Part shown: positions 44,649 through 53,792 of the stretch, in pieces
How the letters are laid out: each line of letters begins with the position of its first letter
How positions within the stretch are numbered: the first letter of the stretch is position 1
Source: Thermococcus cleftensis
Lineage (GTDB): Archaea; Methanobacteriota_B; Thermococci; Thermococcales; Thermococcaceae
Direction: 5' to 3'
NCBI RefSeq assembly: GCF_000265525.1
Contig: NC_018015.1
Location: 558,001-622,000, forward strand
Length of the DNA: 64,000 nt
The notes under the pieces: generated by a model
What the model was told of the DNA's origin: nothing
Seen by the model: only the letters and a program-made list of their open reading frames with translations
The model's database searches: none
Made by a program: the position numbers and the translations under genes

Positions 44649-45494
44649 ATGCGCGTGAAGACCCTGATGACACCGGATCCGGTCGTCATAGAGCTTCCTG
44701 CCACGAGGGAGTACGCCCTCGATCTGTTCCGAAAGCATAAAGTAAGGTCATTCCCCGTCATCAACAAGAATACCAAGGCCCTCGTCGGAATAATAAGCAT
44801 AAAGCGCGTCCTCCTCCACCCGGACGAGGAGCAGCTGGCGATGCTGGTGAAGAGGGACGTGCCGACCGTCAAGGCCAACGACGACCTCAAAAAGGCCGTC
44901 AGGAAGATGCTCGAAACCGACTACAGGCGCGTCGTGGTGGTCGATGACGAGAACCGCGTTCTGGGCATACTAACCGTCGGCGACATCGTGAGGAGGTACC
45001 TGGCAAAGAACGAGAAGCTGAAGGACATAACCATCGAGAAGTACTACCAGAGGAACGTCGGCGTCGTGTGGCAGGGGACACCGCTTAAAGCCGCCCTGAA
45101 GGCCCTTCTTCTCTGCAACGCGATGGCAATTCCTGTCATAGACGACGAGGGTTCACTCGTTGGAATGGTAGACGAGACGGACATACTGAAGGACAGCGAG
45201 GTTATCCGCGTCATGAAGAGCACCGCCCTCTCCGCCTCGAGCGAGGAGGACTGGATCCTAGAGAGTAACCCCACCCTACTCTTCGAAAAGGCCGAGCTCC
45301 AGCTCCCAAAGAAGCCGGTGAAGGACATAATGAACCGCGAACTCATAGTTGCTACCCCCCACATGAGCGTCTACGACGTTGCCCAGAAGATGGTGCAGTA
45401 TCACATTGAGCAGCTCCCCGTCATCAGGGGAGAGGGCGAGCTGGTCGGCATCGTCAGGGACATGGACATCATCAAGGTTATCCTGAACAAGTGA
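44649..45494 (+). CDS. Protein with four CBS domains
   Basis: 281 residues made of two Bateman modules: CBS 1 (MRVKTLMTPDPVVIELPATR), CBS 2 (KRDVPTVKANDDLKKAVRKM), CBS 3 (YYQRNVGVVWQGTPLKAALK) and CBS 4 (VKDIMNRELIVATPHMSVYD). Such stand-alone proteins sense adenosine nucleotides or SAM; no output domain is attached. ATG 44649 is 5 nt after GGTGGTGA. Confidence 0.9.
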   Translation: MRVKTLMTPDPVVIELPATREYALDLFRKHKVRSFPVINKNTKALVGIISIKRVLLHPDEEQLAMLVKRDVPTVKANDDLKKAVRKMLETDYRRVVVVDDENRVLGILTVGDIVRRYLAKNEKLKDITIEKYYQRNVGVVWQGTPLKAALKALLLCNAMAIPVIDDEGSLVGMVDETDILKDSEVIRVMKSTALSASSEEDWILESNPTLLFEKAELQLPKKPVKDIMNRELIVATPHMSVYDVAQKMVQYHIEQLPVIRGEGELVGIVRDMDIIKVILNK

Positions 45495-45542
45495 GCCGGA
45501 AAGATTTAATCCCCCTTTTCTCCCCTCCCTTTGGTGGTGCGC

Positions 45543-46547
45543 TTGAGGGAGGTCAGACTTTCACTCTTCGGTTTTGGGAACGTTGGAAGGGCCGTGGCGG
45601 AGGTTCTGATTGGGAAGGAGGCCCTTTTCAGGGAGAAATACGGACTCGAGTTTCGCGTTGTGAGCATCTCCGACACGAGCGGAACGGTGTGGCTCCCGGA
45701 GGGCATTGATTTGAGGGAGGCCCTGATGGTGAAGGAGAACTTCGGGAGGCTCTCGGCCTGGACCAACGATTACGAGGTGTACAATTTCACGCCGGAGGAG
45801 GCCGTGAGGGAGATCGATGCTGAGGTAGTCATCGACGTCACCAACGACAGGGACGCCTGGAGGTGGCACCTGGCCGCTCTCAGGGACGGAAAGGGACTCG
45901 TCACGAGCAACAAGCCGCCGCTGGCGTTCCACTACGAGGAACTGGTGGGTGAAGCGGAGAGGAGGAACCTGCCCTACCTCTTTGAAGCAACGGTAATGGC
46001 GGGGACGCCGGTGATAGGCATTCTGCGCGAGAATTTACTCGGCGATTCCGTGAAAAGGATTAAGGCAGTTCTCAACGCGACGACCACCTTCGTACTTAGC
46101 AGAATGGAGCAGGGAATTGACTTTGAGAATGCCGTTAAACAGGCCCAGGAACTGGGCATAGCCGAGAGGGACCCGCGTGGGGACTTACTCGGCACCGATG
46201 CTGGATATAAAGCCACCATACTCCACTGCGTCGCGTTCAAGCCGATAACCTTCGACGAGATCAGCGTGAAGGGGATAGTAGAGGTAACGGCCGACGAGGT
46301 CAAGAGAGCACTGGCCAGGGGAAGGAAGATTAGGCTGGTTGCGACGGTTGAGGAAGGGAATGTCCGGGTCGCTCCAGAAGAGGTGGAAGGTCCGCTCGCG
46401 GTTTCGAGCAACGAGAACGTGGCGGTGATAGAAACAGACCTCCTCGGCGAGCTGGTCATTAGGGGCGCCGGAGCGGGGCCAAAGGAGACCGCGAGCGGTG
46501 TCGTGAGCGACATCGTGAAAGCCTCGCTGGCCCTCAGGGGAGGCTGA
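45543..46547 (+). CDS. hom: Homoserine dehydrogenase
   Basis: About 334 residues. It reduces aspartate semialdehyde to homoserine for threonine and methionine synthesis. Rossmann motif SLFGFGNVGRAVAEVL at the N-terminus, VTSNKPPLAFHYEELVGEA, then the catalytic domain with FEATVMAGTPVIGILRENL, LNATTTFVLSRMEQG and ERDPRGDLLGTDAGYKATIL. No ACT domain, so feedback control by threonine through that domain is not expected. The likely start is TTG 45543, 4 nt after GGTGGT; upstream GTG codons lie in the ribosome binding site. Confidence 0.9.
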   Translation: MREVRLSLFGFGNVGRAVAEVLIGKEALFREKYGLEFRVVSISDTSGTVWLPEGIDLREALMVKENFGRLSAWTNDYEVYNFTPEEAVREIDAEVVIDVTNDRDAWRWHLAALRDGKGLVTSNKPPLAFHYEELVGEAERRNLPYLFEATVMAGTPVIGILRENLLGDSVKRIKAVLNATTTFVLSRMEQGIDFENAVKQAQELGIAERDPRGDLLGTDAGYKATILHCVAFKPITFDEISVKGIVEVTADEVKRALARGRKIRLVATVEEGNVRVAPEEVEGPLAVSSNENVAVIETDLLGELVIRGAGAGPKETASGVVSDIVKASLALRGG

Positions 46548-46690
46548 TTTCCCTTCCCCCAGCCATTATCGAGAGTTCGACCTTCCCAAAGCGGTAAGGG
46601 GTAGCTTTAATGCTGGGCGTTCCACAGGGGTTTTCCAGTTCCCTCTCCTCGAAGAGCGGAAAGAACTCCCTGCAAAGAACCTCCCGTTCC

Positions 46691-46738
46691 GCCTACCCGT
46701 TAATTGTGTGTAGAGCGTTAATCTCGTAACGGGTAGGC
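46691..46738. repeat. Perfect 12-bp inverted repeat at the 3' end of the tnpB remnant
   Basis: GCCTACCCGTTA (46691-46702) is repeated in inverse as TAACGGGTAGGC (46727-46738) with a 24-nt loop. It overlaps the end of the tnpB remnant reading frame. Its position equals the right-end hairpin of IS200/IS605 elements, where the guide (omega) RNA 3' part and transposase recognition hairpin lie. Confidence 0.65.
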
Positions 46739-47095
46739 TTCCACCCTCCCGTCTTCATCGGGTGGCTTTCGGGGGGAACGGAGACTCCCCACATCTTCAA
46801 GGCCCTAACGGAAATATTAAAAGAGCCGACCACATCACGGTCTGCCTCAAACCCGCAGTTTGAACACTTCAAAACCCTGTGCCCATTCGGGCTTAACTTC
46901 TCCCCACATACCGGGCACAGGGAGGAAGTGTAAGCGGGATTCACGAAAACAACCCTAACACCCTTTAGCTTAGCCTTGTATTCGATTATGCTCTGAAGCC
47001 TCCTGAAGCTCCAGCGGTGGAGCCTGCCATTCATTTCAGCAGAATACCTTATCGAACTCCTAATCTCAGTCAAATCCTCCAGAGCAATGCCACTC
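46693..47095 (-). pseudogene. TnpB (IS605 OrfB) C-terminal remnant
   Basis: Only the last roughly 130 codons survive. They contain the RuvC-II Glu in GIALEDLTEIR, the helix RLQSIIEYKAKLKGVRVVFV, the zinc finger CPVCGEKL ... CSNCGFEADRD and the RuvC-III Asp in the same EADRDVVGSFNI motif. The RuvC-I Asp and all N-terminal domains are missing, so it cannot act as an RNA-guided nuclease. No TnpA lies nearby. The 5' junction is near 47080-47100, where the frame passes into host sequence. Confidence 0.8.
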
Positions 47096-47431
47096 CTCAG
47101 GCCTCTCGACGACCAGGGTGGAGGCCGAGTAGTCGGGGACGAGGAGGCGCGTTTCTCCTTCACAGGTTATCCTTACCGCCCTCGAACGGGACGCGAGGAC
47201 GAGGAAAGCCAAGGCGATGAAAACGTTCATCAACGACAGAACCGGCCATCTGCCGATGCTCACCGCGAGAAGAACCAGCGAGATTGCCAGATAGGAAAGG
47301 CCGAGCTTCCAACGTCTTTCGTTCCTTACGTGTGCTTTTCTGCCCTCGGCTTCATCAGAGGGAATGACGCTCAATCCTTTTTAACCCTTTGCCGGGCTTC
47401 TGGATTTTTCTGTGAAAGTTCGACTTGTACC

Positions 47432-47785
47432 TCACGGGAGCAGTCCCACTTCCTCCCCCCGGTAAGTCACTGCCACCTTTCCGCCCCTAACATCAAAGGC
47501 GAAATCACCAAATTCGGAATAGTCCGACACGTTTCCGCGCCACACCCTTTTCTTGCCCTGAAAGACCTCCACCTCAAAGGCGGCTCCCCTTTTCCTGACC
47601 CGAACTCTATAATCTCCAGCGATAACGGTTCGTTCGAAGGAGAGTACCAGAATTATGAATCCAAAGATCAGAAGGAACTGTCCTAAAAACTCAAAACCCC
47701 ACCAATAGGCAGCCACGGAGAGCAGGAGAGATGAAGCGGCCAACGTGAGCCTTCCACGCCCGGAGGACACTTTGACCTGGTCCAT
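47432..47785 (-). CDS. Small membrane protein, paralogue of the split gene
   Basis: 117 residues: N-terminal DQVKVSSGRGRL, two hydrophobic helices (LTLAASSLLLSVAAYWWGF and FLGQFLLIFGFIILVLSF) and a C-terminal beta domain ending GKVAVTYRGEEVGLLP. Function unknown. Start 47785 is 4 nt after GGGGGT. A TATA box GCTTTTAAAACC lies at 47814-47825. It is oriented the same way as the disrupted neighbour. Confidence 0.68.
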   Translation of the reverse strand: MDQVKVSSGRGRLTLAASSLLLSVAAYWWGFEFLGQFLLIFGFIILVLSFERTVIAGDYRVRVRKRGAAFEVEVFQGKKRVWRGNVSDYSEFGDFAFDVRGGKVAVTYRGEEVGLLP

Positions 47786-47854
47786 TGTGACCCCCATCAA
47801 TAGTAATCATCGAAGGTTTTAAAAGCTTATCCGCGAGGGAAGGGCGGTGAAACC

Positions 47855-48379
47855 ATGGAGCACGTGATAGCGCTCCACCAGGTTTACGCGGAACTGATCT
47901 TCCGCGGGCTGAAGACGGTCGAGCTGAGGAAGAGCAGGGCCTTCCAGGAGGGGGACACGGTTTTCCTCTACGTGGCGAGGGGCAACCCCTACGAGCTGAG
48001 GGACACCCTGAGGAGGCTCGGCCTTCACCCCGAGCAAACGATAACGCAGAGGGGAACAATAGCGGGAGGTTTCGAGGTCGGGGAAGTTATCAGGGCGAAC
48101 CTCGATACCCTGTGGGAGCTGACGAAAGACACCAGCGGTCTAACGCTGGTTCACGGAGAAAACGGGAAGCGCTGGCTGGGGGAGTACATTAGGGGAGAGG
48201 GCTACGCCTTCACGATAGAGAGGCCTTTCCTCTTTAAAGAGCCCGTGAGTAGGGAGGAGATGAAGGAGAAGTACGGGGTGCACGTGGAGGGCATAATCCA
48301 CCTCTCCCGGAGGACGAGGAAGGGGTGGGTGAAGAACCTCATAGAGGACCTGCTCACACGGGAAGCTGTGTACATTTAG
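47855..48379 (+). CDS. ASCH-domain protein
   Basis: 174 residues. The N-terminal half has the ASCH/PUA-like pattern HQVYAELIFRGLKTVELRKS with a later GDTVFLYVARG and GGFEVGEVIRA, a fold that binds RNA or modified nucleotides. The C-terminal half (YAFTIERPFLFKEPVSREEM) is family-specific. ATG 47855 follows GGGCGGTGAAACC. Exact function unknown. Confidence 0.75.
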   Translation: MEHVIALHQVYAELIFRGLKTVELRKSRAFQEGDTVFLYVARGNPYELRDTLRRLGLHPEQTITQRGTIAGGFEVGEVIRANLDTLWELTKDTSGLTLVHGENGKRWLGEYIRGEGYAFTIERPFLFKEPVSREEMKEKYGVHVEGIIHLSRRTRKGWVKNLIEDLLTREAVYI

Positions 48380-49044
48380 CCATCATTCTCCCGCTTCTCC
48401 CCTCCGCTTTCCTCCGGCTCGACCTTCACGTAGGGACCGAGGCTGAGAGAGTCTATCTCCTCCTGGGTGAGGAGCCTGCTCTTGACCTTCTCGCCTATGA
48501 GCGCGCTGTTGCCGAGGGGATCCATTATTCTAACGGTGAGCGGTTTCTTTCCTTCCTTGACCTCCTCGATGTAGCCGAGAATCTCGTCGGTCCTCTTCAC
48601 CGCCTCCTCATCGCCCTCCTGCTCCTTGAAGTGCCTGGCCATCAGCAGTGTCTCCCTGACGCGCTCGAGAACGCCCTCGACGTTGGTTATGAAGCCTTCA
48701 GCTGCCGGCCCGGGCTCAATCTTAACGCCAATCTCGTCGAGCTCTATGGTTCCGCTCTTGCTCCTCACAACGCGCGTGAAGAGGTCCTTCTCGTTCTCCA
48801 CCTTGACCGTGTAGAGCTTCGGCGGCCTGTCCTCGAGTATCATGACGTCAGCGTTCCTGTAACCACAGCGCTCGCAGATTATCGTGCTCTCCATGACCTT
48901 GCCAAAGTAGGGAATCTCGTGAACGTGCTGTATGGCCTTGAGTGTCCCCTTTCCACCACAGATTGGGCAGTCCCCAAGGGAGATGACCTGGACGTCCTCG
49001 GGGATCTCGACATCGGTTTTCCTCTTCTCACCCTTCTCAGCCAT
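48376..49044 (-). CDS. ZPR1-family zinc-finger protein
   Basis: 222 residues. One C4 zinc finger, CPICGGKG ... CERCGYRN (about residues 26-61), followed by the ZPR1 beta domain (FTRVVRSKSGTIELDEIGV KIEPGP) and an acidic helical tail. Eukaryotic ZPR1 is a chaperone for eEF1A; the archaeal protein has a single module. The 3' end overlaps the ASCH gene by 4 nt. Confidence 0.87.
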   Translation of the reverse strand: MAEKGEKRKTDVEIPEDVQVISLGDCPICGGKGTLKAIQHVHEIPYFGKVMESTIICERCGYRNADVMILEDRPPKLYTVKVENEKDLFTRVVRSKSGTIELDEIGVKIEPGPAAEGFITNVEGVLERVRETLLMARHFKEQEGDEEAVKRTDEILGYIEEVKEGKKPLTVRIMDPLGNSALIGEKVKSRLLTQEEIDSLSLGPYVKVEPEESGGEKRENDG

Positions 49045-49116
49045 CTCGCACCACCGGAGAAGGGGAGGACGGGGAGCTTATAAAACTACCCGCAGAGAAT
49101 TGAAAAAGCGGGGGAA

Positions 49117-49521
49117 TCACTTGGCTATCTTGATGTCCGAGGGGACAAGGACGAGCTTTATCTCGTGCTTGCAGATTTTAGCGGCCTGTCCGCCGAGGGC
49201 ATTGACCATTCCCTTGAGCTGCTCGGCCACCTTCTCGAGAACCTCGGGCTTGACCTCGAGCGGGCTCAGATCGACGAGAACGATGTTGCCGTTCTGCAAT
49301 TCCTCGGAGATCCTCTCAAGGTCGGCGTAGCTGGTGACGACTATCTTCTTCAGGTAGCGAACCTGGGGCTTGACTATCTCCTTAGCAAGAACATCTTCCT
49401 CGAGAGGGACGACATCGATGTCATGCCTGGGAGCGGGGGTCTCCTTCTTGACCACCGCGGGAGGCTTCCTCTTGGGAGCGGGCTTGGAGTCCTTCTTCTT
49501 AAGGCTGTCAAACAGTCCCAT
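49117..49521 (-). CDS. sepF: Archaeal SepF-like cell-division protein
   Basis: About 134 residues. The N-terminal amphipathic helix MGLFDSLKKK is the membrane-targeting sequence that anchors FtsZ in archaea with SepF. A basic Pro-rich linker follows, then the SepF core: VTSYADLERISEELQNGNIV, LVDLSPLEVKPEVLEKVAEQ and GMVNALGGQAAKICKHEI. The start 49521 is preceded by GGGGGGA. Its promoter holds a 9-bp inverted repeat. Confidence 0.88.
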   Translation of the reverse strand: MGLFDSLKKKDSKPAPKRKPPAVVKKETPAPRHDIDVVPLEEDVLAKEIVKPQVRYLKKIVVTSYADLERISEELQNGNIVLVDLSPLEVKPEVLEKVAEQLKGMVNALGGQAAKICKHEIKLVLVPSDIKIAK

Positions 49522-49531
49522 TGATATTCCC

Positions 49532-49586
49532 CCCAAGTTATCGTAAGGGCTGGAGTAACTTGGGCGTTGGTGTTTATATCTCTTTC
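49532..49586 (-). promoter_or_regulatory. sepF promoter with 9-bp inverted repeat
   Basis: TATA box GAGATATAAACACC on the minus strand at about 49573-49586; expected start near 49554. CCCAAGTTA (49532-49540) and TAACTTGGG (49556-49564) form a perfect inverted repeat with a 15-nt spacer around that start. Confidence 0.6.
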
Positions 49587-49595
49587 TGAAAACCT

Positions 49596-49859
49596 TCAGC
49601 CCTCTCGTCCAAGTTTAAGCAGGCCAAAACCGCTGAGGAGAAAGGTAGCAACGGCGAAGGCAAGTGGCACGTAGGTGTAGAGGTCCCAGCCCCATGTGAA
49701 GGAGGCGTTGTAGATGAGCCAGACACCAAGAAAAAGCGAGAAGAGAGCGAGCGTTAGGTAGAGCTCCTTCCTGGGGCCTCCGCTGACGGCCAGTCTGAAA
49801 AGCTGGAACAGGAACAGGGATAACACAACGATGGCCAGCACATCGATAAAAACGTTCAT
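49596..49859 (-). CDS. Small membrane protein with three hydrophobic segments
   Basis: 87-residue product: FIDVLAIVVLSLFLFQLF, YLTLALFSLFLGVWLIYN and YVPLAFAVATFLLSGFGLL are the membrane segments, with a short basic end. Function unknown. Start 49859 is 4 nt after GGTGGT and 29 nt after the rrp42 stop, so it may be the last gene of the exosome operon. Confidence 0.7.
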   Translation of the reverse strand: MNVFIDVLAIVVLSLFLFQLFRLAVSGGPRKELYLTLALFSLFLGVWLIYNASFTWGWDLYTYVPLAFAVATFLLSGFGLLKLGREG

Positions 49860-49887
49860 AACAACCACCGGTGGGAAAAGAAAAGGT

Positions 49888-50697
49888 TCACTCGGCCTTA
49901 ACGGCCTCAAGAACCTTCTCCCTTATCTCTGCCCCCTTCTTGATGGCGGTATCCACTGCGTAGATGACCTCCTCAAGCTTGAAGCTACCACCCTCGCTTT
50001 TCTGGACGGAGGATATCATTCCGTTCTCGTCGGTGGTTATGATTATCCTGCCGTCCATGACGCGCTCCTCGTCGAGGTTTGGATCGATCAGCAGGCTGGG
50101 ACCTATCTTGGCGAAGGTAACCGGTATGGGGACCCTTCTGACGGGCAGGGGCTCGTACTCGTCGAGAACCTCCACCTCGTCGGTCTCCTCGTTGTAGACG
50201 ACCTTCGGAATCTTGGTGCTGAGCAAGGCGGCTATGGCACCAATTCCGGTGGCGTCGAGCAGGTTGCCGTCGTGGTCGAGGACGTGGACGTCGATGAAGA
50301 CAACCCTCACGAGCTTGCCCGGAACGATGACAAGCTTCTCCAGCTCGACCGCCCCGCTCTCCCTGATCCCCCTGTCCACAACCCTAGCCAACTCGATGGC
50401 GTTCTCGTCCGGCGGTCCTGGCTCGAAGCTCGGGGAAGCGAGGGGGACGAGCTCGACGTTGGTGGTTATAACTCCCCTGTCCGGGAGGTCGGGGAAGGGT
50501 TCACCCATGTCCACCTTTATGCCGACGAGAACCTGGGTGTTGCCGAGCTTGACCCAGGCCGAGCCTTCCGCCTTCTCGATGACGTTCACCCTGATCTCAA
50601 GGTCGCGATAGTCCTCGAGCCCGCGGCCGTCCACGCGCTTGCCCTCCTTGAGGAGCGCCAGGATGTGGTCGCGCATTATGCCGGCCATTATCTCCAT
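49888..50697 (-). CDS. rrp42: Exosome subunit Rrp42
   Basis: 269-residue inactive RNase PH-type subunit that pairs with Rrp41 in the hexameric ring of the archaeal RNA exosome. GIMRDHILALLKEGKRVDGR at the N-terminus, GSAWVKLGNTQVLVGIKVDM, and VVFIDVHVLDHDGNLLDATG are conserved. The start 50697 is 5 nt after GGAGGTGA and overlaps the rrp41 stop region. Confidence 0.95.
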   Translation of the reverse strand: MEIMAGIMRDHILALLKEGKRVDGRGLEDYRDLEIRVNVIEKAEGSAWVKLGNTQVLVGIKVDMGEPFPDLPDRGVITTNVELVPLASPSFEPGPPDENAIELARVVDRGIRESGAVELEKLVIVPGKLVRVVFIDVHVLDHDGNLLDATGIGAIAALLSTKIPKVVYNEETDEVEVLDEYEPLPVRRVPIPVTFAKIGPSLLIDPNLDEERVMDGRIIITTDENGMISSVQKSEGGSFKLEEVIYAVDTAIKKGAEIREKVLEAVKAE

Positions 50698-50698
50698 C

Positions 50699-51445
50699 TC
50701 ACTCACCTCCACCGACCTCCTCTGCTATCTTGAGGTACTTGACCTTCAGCGCCTCGCGCTGCTTCTGGTAGACTGCCTTTGCCCCCTTGATGGCGAGCCT
50801 GACTGCCTCTATGAACTCGTCCCTAGTGAGGTAGCCGTCCATCTGGAGGAGCGTTATGTCGTTCTTGAGGGGCATTATGGCAACGGGAACATCGGCTTCA
50901 CCGTAGTTGTCCTCCTCCTTGTTGAGGTCGAGGACTATCTCGCCCTCTATCTTCCCCGCGGCGCACGCCGCCACCAGGTCCCTCATAGGCACGCCTGCAT
51001 CTGCCAGGGCAAGCGAGGCGGCGGTTATTCCGGCAACGCGCGTTCCTGCATCAGCTTGCAGGACCTCTATGAAGACGTCTATGGCCGTTCTCGGAAACAT
51101 CTCGAGGATTAAAGCCGGCTCAAGGGCACCCCGGATAACCTTGCTTATCTCGACGCTCCTCCTGTCCGGCCCGGGCTTCTTGCGCTCCTCGACGCTGAAG
51201 GGGGCCATGTTGTAGCGGACGCGCAGGATTGCCCTGTCGGGCCTCTGGAGGTGCTTGGGGTGTATCTCCCTCGGGCCGTAGACGGCCGCGAGGATCTTGT
51301 TCTTGCCCCACTCAACGTAGGCAGAACCGTCGGCGTTCTTCAGCACGCCGACCTCCATCTTTATGGGCCTTAGCTCGTACTTCTTTCTCCCGTCTATTCT
51401 CTTTCCGTTCTCATCTATGAGCTTTAAACCCTCTGGCTTGCCCAT
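50699..51445 (-). CDS. rrp41: Exosome catalytic subunit Rrp41
   Basis: 248-residue phosphorolytic 3'-5' exoribonuclease subunit. RNase PH fold: [55 protein letters not shown], and the catalytic-site region [20 protein letters not shown] (with the phosphate-binding loop before DAGV). ATG 51445 overlaps the rrp4 stop. Confidence 0.96.
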   Translation of the reverse strand: MGKPEGLKLIDENGKRIDGRKKYELRPIKMEVGVLKNADGSAYVEWGKNKILAAVYGPREIHPKHLQRPDRAILRVRYNMAPFSVEERKKPGPDRRSVEISKVIRGALEPALILEMFPRTAIDVFIEVLQADAGTRVAGITAASLALADAGVPMRDLVAACAAGKIEGEIVLDLNKEEDNYGEADVPVAIMPLKNDITLLQMDGYLTRDEFIEAVRLAIKGAKAVYQKQREALKVKYLKIAEEVGGGE

Positions 51446-52215
51446 CATTCTTCCTCACCCTCTCCAGCCTTAGGTTCCTCAACCTGGGGCACCTCGTCTA
51501 TCACTCCCATCTCCTTGAGCTCCTGAAGCCTAGTCATGAGGAGCTCCTTGACCCTGTCGGTCAGTCCCTGGGTGTGGCTCTCGCGGTCCACCTTGAGGAT
51601 TGCCTCTATGGCAAGCTTTTCCAGCTCTTCCTTCTTCCCACTGACCCAGACCCAGCCGTTCTGGCCCACTATTATCCTCGTGCCGGTCAGCTTCTTGATG
51701 AGGTTTATCATCGAACCGCCCTTGCCAATGAGCCTCGGCACCTTGGAGGGGGTTATCTTAACTATCTGCCCTCCCCTGAGCGGGCCTCCCTTGAAGGGCA
51801 TTCCCTTGGTGGTGAGGTCTATCTGGTTCACCTCGTTGTACGCCTTTATCTTGGCGTAGATTATGTCGCCTATGTCGAATATCTTCCTCAGGTCGGTTTT
51901 AGCGAGGTCAATGCGCTCTTCCACGGCGTCCTGAACGCGGAGGCTCGCCTGGTAGGGGGCACCTATATCGACCGTCCAGTTGGAGAACCTGACGTCCACT
52001 ATCTTGCCTATGACGTTGTCGCCGACCTCGGGTATGTAGGGCCCCTCCAGGGGAATGACGCGTATCGTATCTCCCCTTATCTCAACAAGCCCCACGACGG
52101 TCGAGTATATCCTGTTGCCTTCCCTGAAGGTCCCTCTTCCACTCTTAAACGGCCCCTGGGCGAGCAGAGTCCCAGGAACCACAAGCTCCCTACTCTTTAC
52201 AAAAATCCTCCTCAT
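51445..52215 (-). CDS. rrp4: Exosome cap subunit Rrp4
   Basis: 256-residue RNA-binding cap protein with an N-terminal domain ([20 protein letters not shown]), an S1 domain ([19 protein letters not shown]) and a KH domain ([20 protein letters not shown]). An acidic tail ends the protein. It feeds RNA to the Rrp41/42 ring. It overlaps the SBDS gene by 4 nt. Confidence 0.96.
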   Translation of the reverse strand: MRRIFVKSRELVVPGTLLAQGPFKSGRGTFREGNRIYSTVVGLVEIRGDTIRVIPLEGPYIPEVGDNVIGKIVDVRFSNWTVDIGAPYQASLRVQDAVEERIDLAKTDLRKIFDIGDIIYAKIKAYNEVNQIDLTTKGMPFKGGPLRGGQIVKITPSKVPRLIGKGGSMINLIKKLTGTRIIVGQNGWVWVSGKKEELEKLAIEAILKVDRESHTQGLTDRVKELLMTRLQELKEMGVIDEVPQVEEPKAGEGEEE

Positions 52216-52922
52216 AGTCCCTTCCTCTCTATCAGTTTAGTTACAGCCTCGCCCTTCGTGAGGGCGTTGAGCTTCTCATAAAACTCCTCCTCGACTCCTC
52301 CAGGAATCTCAATTAGGAACATCCACGAGCCGTCGCTGGCCCACTCCTCGCGCTTTATCGTCCCGAACTTCCTGACCTCACCGTAGGCCCTGCCGACGTA
52401 GTCACCGGGTATCTTGACGGCTATGACCTTCATCTCCAGCTTTATCGGGAGAAGAGGCCTTATGGCCTTGATCACTCCTGGAACCTGGGCCTCGGCGTCC
52501 TTGAAGAGGTCTATGTGGACCCCGGCTTCCTCCATCGCCCGGAGGATCCTATCAACGGGGTGCGGGTAGCCGGTCCTCGGGTCCACGGCGTGCCTGTGAA
52601 TAATCGTCGCTATGTAGCGCCTCTTGTCCTCGAGCATCTGCCTCCTCTGCTCCGCGGTGAGCTGAACGTCGCCCTTCCGGAGGATTATCTTGGCCACCTC
52701 GTAGGGGTCGCTGGTGCCGAATATCTTCTCCATCTCATGCTCGCTCGCCTTGTCCCCCTTGTGGGCGTCCTTGAAGACGTAGGGCGTGGCCAGTATCTCC
52801 TCGATGGGGACCTCCTTGCCCTCCTTGAAGTCCCTCGCGAGGTAGGGGTCAACGAGTATCTCGAAGGTCTCGCCGTGCGTCTTCAGACGGGCGATGACTG
52901 CTTTATCAACGCTTATGGGCAT
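52212..52922 (-). CDS. SBDS/Sdo1 ribosome-maturation protein
   Basis: 236-residue homologue of the Shwachman-Bodian-Diamond protein that promotes release of aIF6 from 50S subunits. FYSH domain at the N-terminus ([20 protein letters not shown]), middle helical domain ([20 protein letters not shown]) and C-terminal ferredoxin-like domain ([17 protein letters not shown]). Located between the proteasome alpha and rrp4 genes, the known archaeal superoperon order. Confidence 0.95.
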   Translation of the reverse strand: MPISVDKAVIARLKTHGETFEILVDPYLARDFKEGKEVPIEEILATPYVFKDAHKGDKASEHEMEKIFGTSDPYEVAKIILRKGDVQLTAEQRRQMLEDKRRYIATIIHRHAVDPRTGYPHPVDRILRAMEEAGVHIDLFKDAEAQVPGVIKAIRPLLPIKLEMKVIAVKIPGDYVGRAYGEVRKFGTIKREEWASDGSWMFLIEIPGGVEEEFYEKLNALTKGEAVTKLIERKGL

Positions 52923-52933
52923 CGCCCGTCACC

Positions 52934-53716
52934 TCAGTAGTTGCTGTCCAGCTCGGAGTAGTCCTCTTCCCTCTCCTCGACTTCCTCCTCCTTGGCCTCC
53001 TCGATTATCTCGCTCAGGTATCTCCTGATGTCCTCAGTGGAGAGCTTCCTCCAGCGCTTGTCGTCCATGGTTATGTAAGCGACCTCAATGCTCTCCGGAC
53101 TCGGCTCCTCAAGGGTCTTCGCTAGGGCCAAGATGGCGAGCTTTACCGCCCCCTCCATGTCGAGGTTCTCGTCGTAGTGCTCCTCAAAGATGGCCATAGC
53201 GGTGTTCCTTCCGCTGCCTATTGCAACGGCCTTCCACTCGAAGTAGGCACCGCTCGGGTCTGTCTCGTAGAGCTCGGGCTTGTCGTTAACGCCCGCCATG
53301 AGCAGGGCGGCACCGAAGGGCCTCACACCGCCGTACTGGGTGTGGGCCTGCTTCAAATCACAAATCTTCTTCACCAGAACGGTGAGCGGAACGGGTTCGC
53401 CGTAGGTCAGGCGGTAAATCTGGGCCTCCAGCCTGGCCCTATCAACGAGAACCCTTGCATCGGCTATTATACCGCTCGGAGCGGCCGCTATGTGGTCGTC
53501 AATCTGGAAAATCTTTTCATAGCTGCTCGGCTCTATGAGCCTGCTGGTTATCCTCTTCTCAACCGCGAGAACAACGCCTTCCTTCCACTTAACTCCTACC
53601 GCGGTGGCTCCCCTTTTCACTGCCTCCCGGGCGTAGTTCACCTGGAAGAGCCTTCCATCAGGGCTGAAAACCGTAATGGCCCTGTCGTAACCTGCCTGTG
53701 GTGGTACAAACGCCAT
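52934..53716 (-). CDS. psmA: Proteasome alpha subunit
   Basis: 260-residue outer-ring subunit of the 20S proteasome. The N-terminal signature [20 protein letters not shown] forms the gate helix, and [15 protein letters not shown] is conserved. An acidic tail ([17 protein letters not shown]) ends it. First gene of the psmA-SBDS-rrp4-rrp41-rrp42 operon. GAGGTGATG lies 4-5 nt before ATG 53716, and the upstream TATA-like AAGCTTAATTAGG is at about 53777-53789. Confidence 0.96.
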   Translation of the reverse strand: MAFVPPQAGYDRAITVFSPDGRLFQVNYAREAVKRGATAVGVKWKEGVVLAVEKRITSRLIEPSSYEKIFQIDDHIAAAPSGIIADARVLVDRARLEAQIYRLTYGEPVPLTVLVKKICDLKQAHTQYGGVRPFGAALLMAGVNDKPELYETDPSGAYFEWKAVAIGSGRNTAMAIFEEHYDENLDMEGAVKLAILALAKTLEEPSPESIEVAYITMDDKRWRKLSTEDIRRYLSEIIEEAKEEEVEEREEDYSELDSNY

Positions 53717-53792
53717 TTTACATCACCTCTAAGGATTATCGTCACTCCTTCACACTCTTCCCGTAATTCTCGGGCGGCCTAATTAAGCTTTT

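Larger units (their letters stand above)
46534..47374 (-). pseudogene. Small membrane protein gene split by a tnpB remnant
   Basis: The N-terminal part (47374 to about 47095) encodes a basic start, two hydrophobic helices (YLAISLVLLAVSIGRW and NVFIALAFLVLASRSRAV) and a beta segment ending VVERPEE. Reading then runs into foreign sequence. Beyond the insert, in the frame ending at 46534, a further piece reads EVLCREFFPLFEERELE ... FGKVELSIMAGGREISLP. Its end matches the pattern of the neighbouring paralogue (GKVAVTYRGEEVGLLP). The two pieces fit one original two-helix protein interrupted by the element at about 46690-47095. The 3' end overlaps the homoserine dehydrogenase stop. Confidence 0.6.

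Noticed and set aside
45491-45709. Open frame across the homoserine dehydrogenase start
   Set aside because: Shadow frame; the overlapping homoserine dehydrogenase has a clear Rossmann motif in its own frame.
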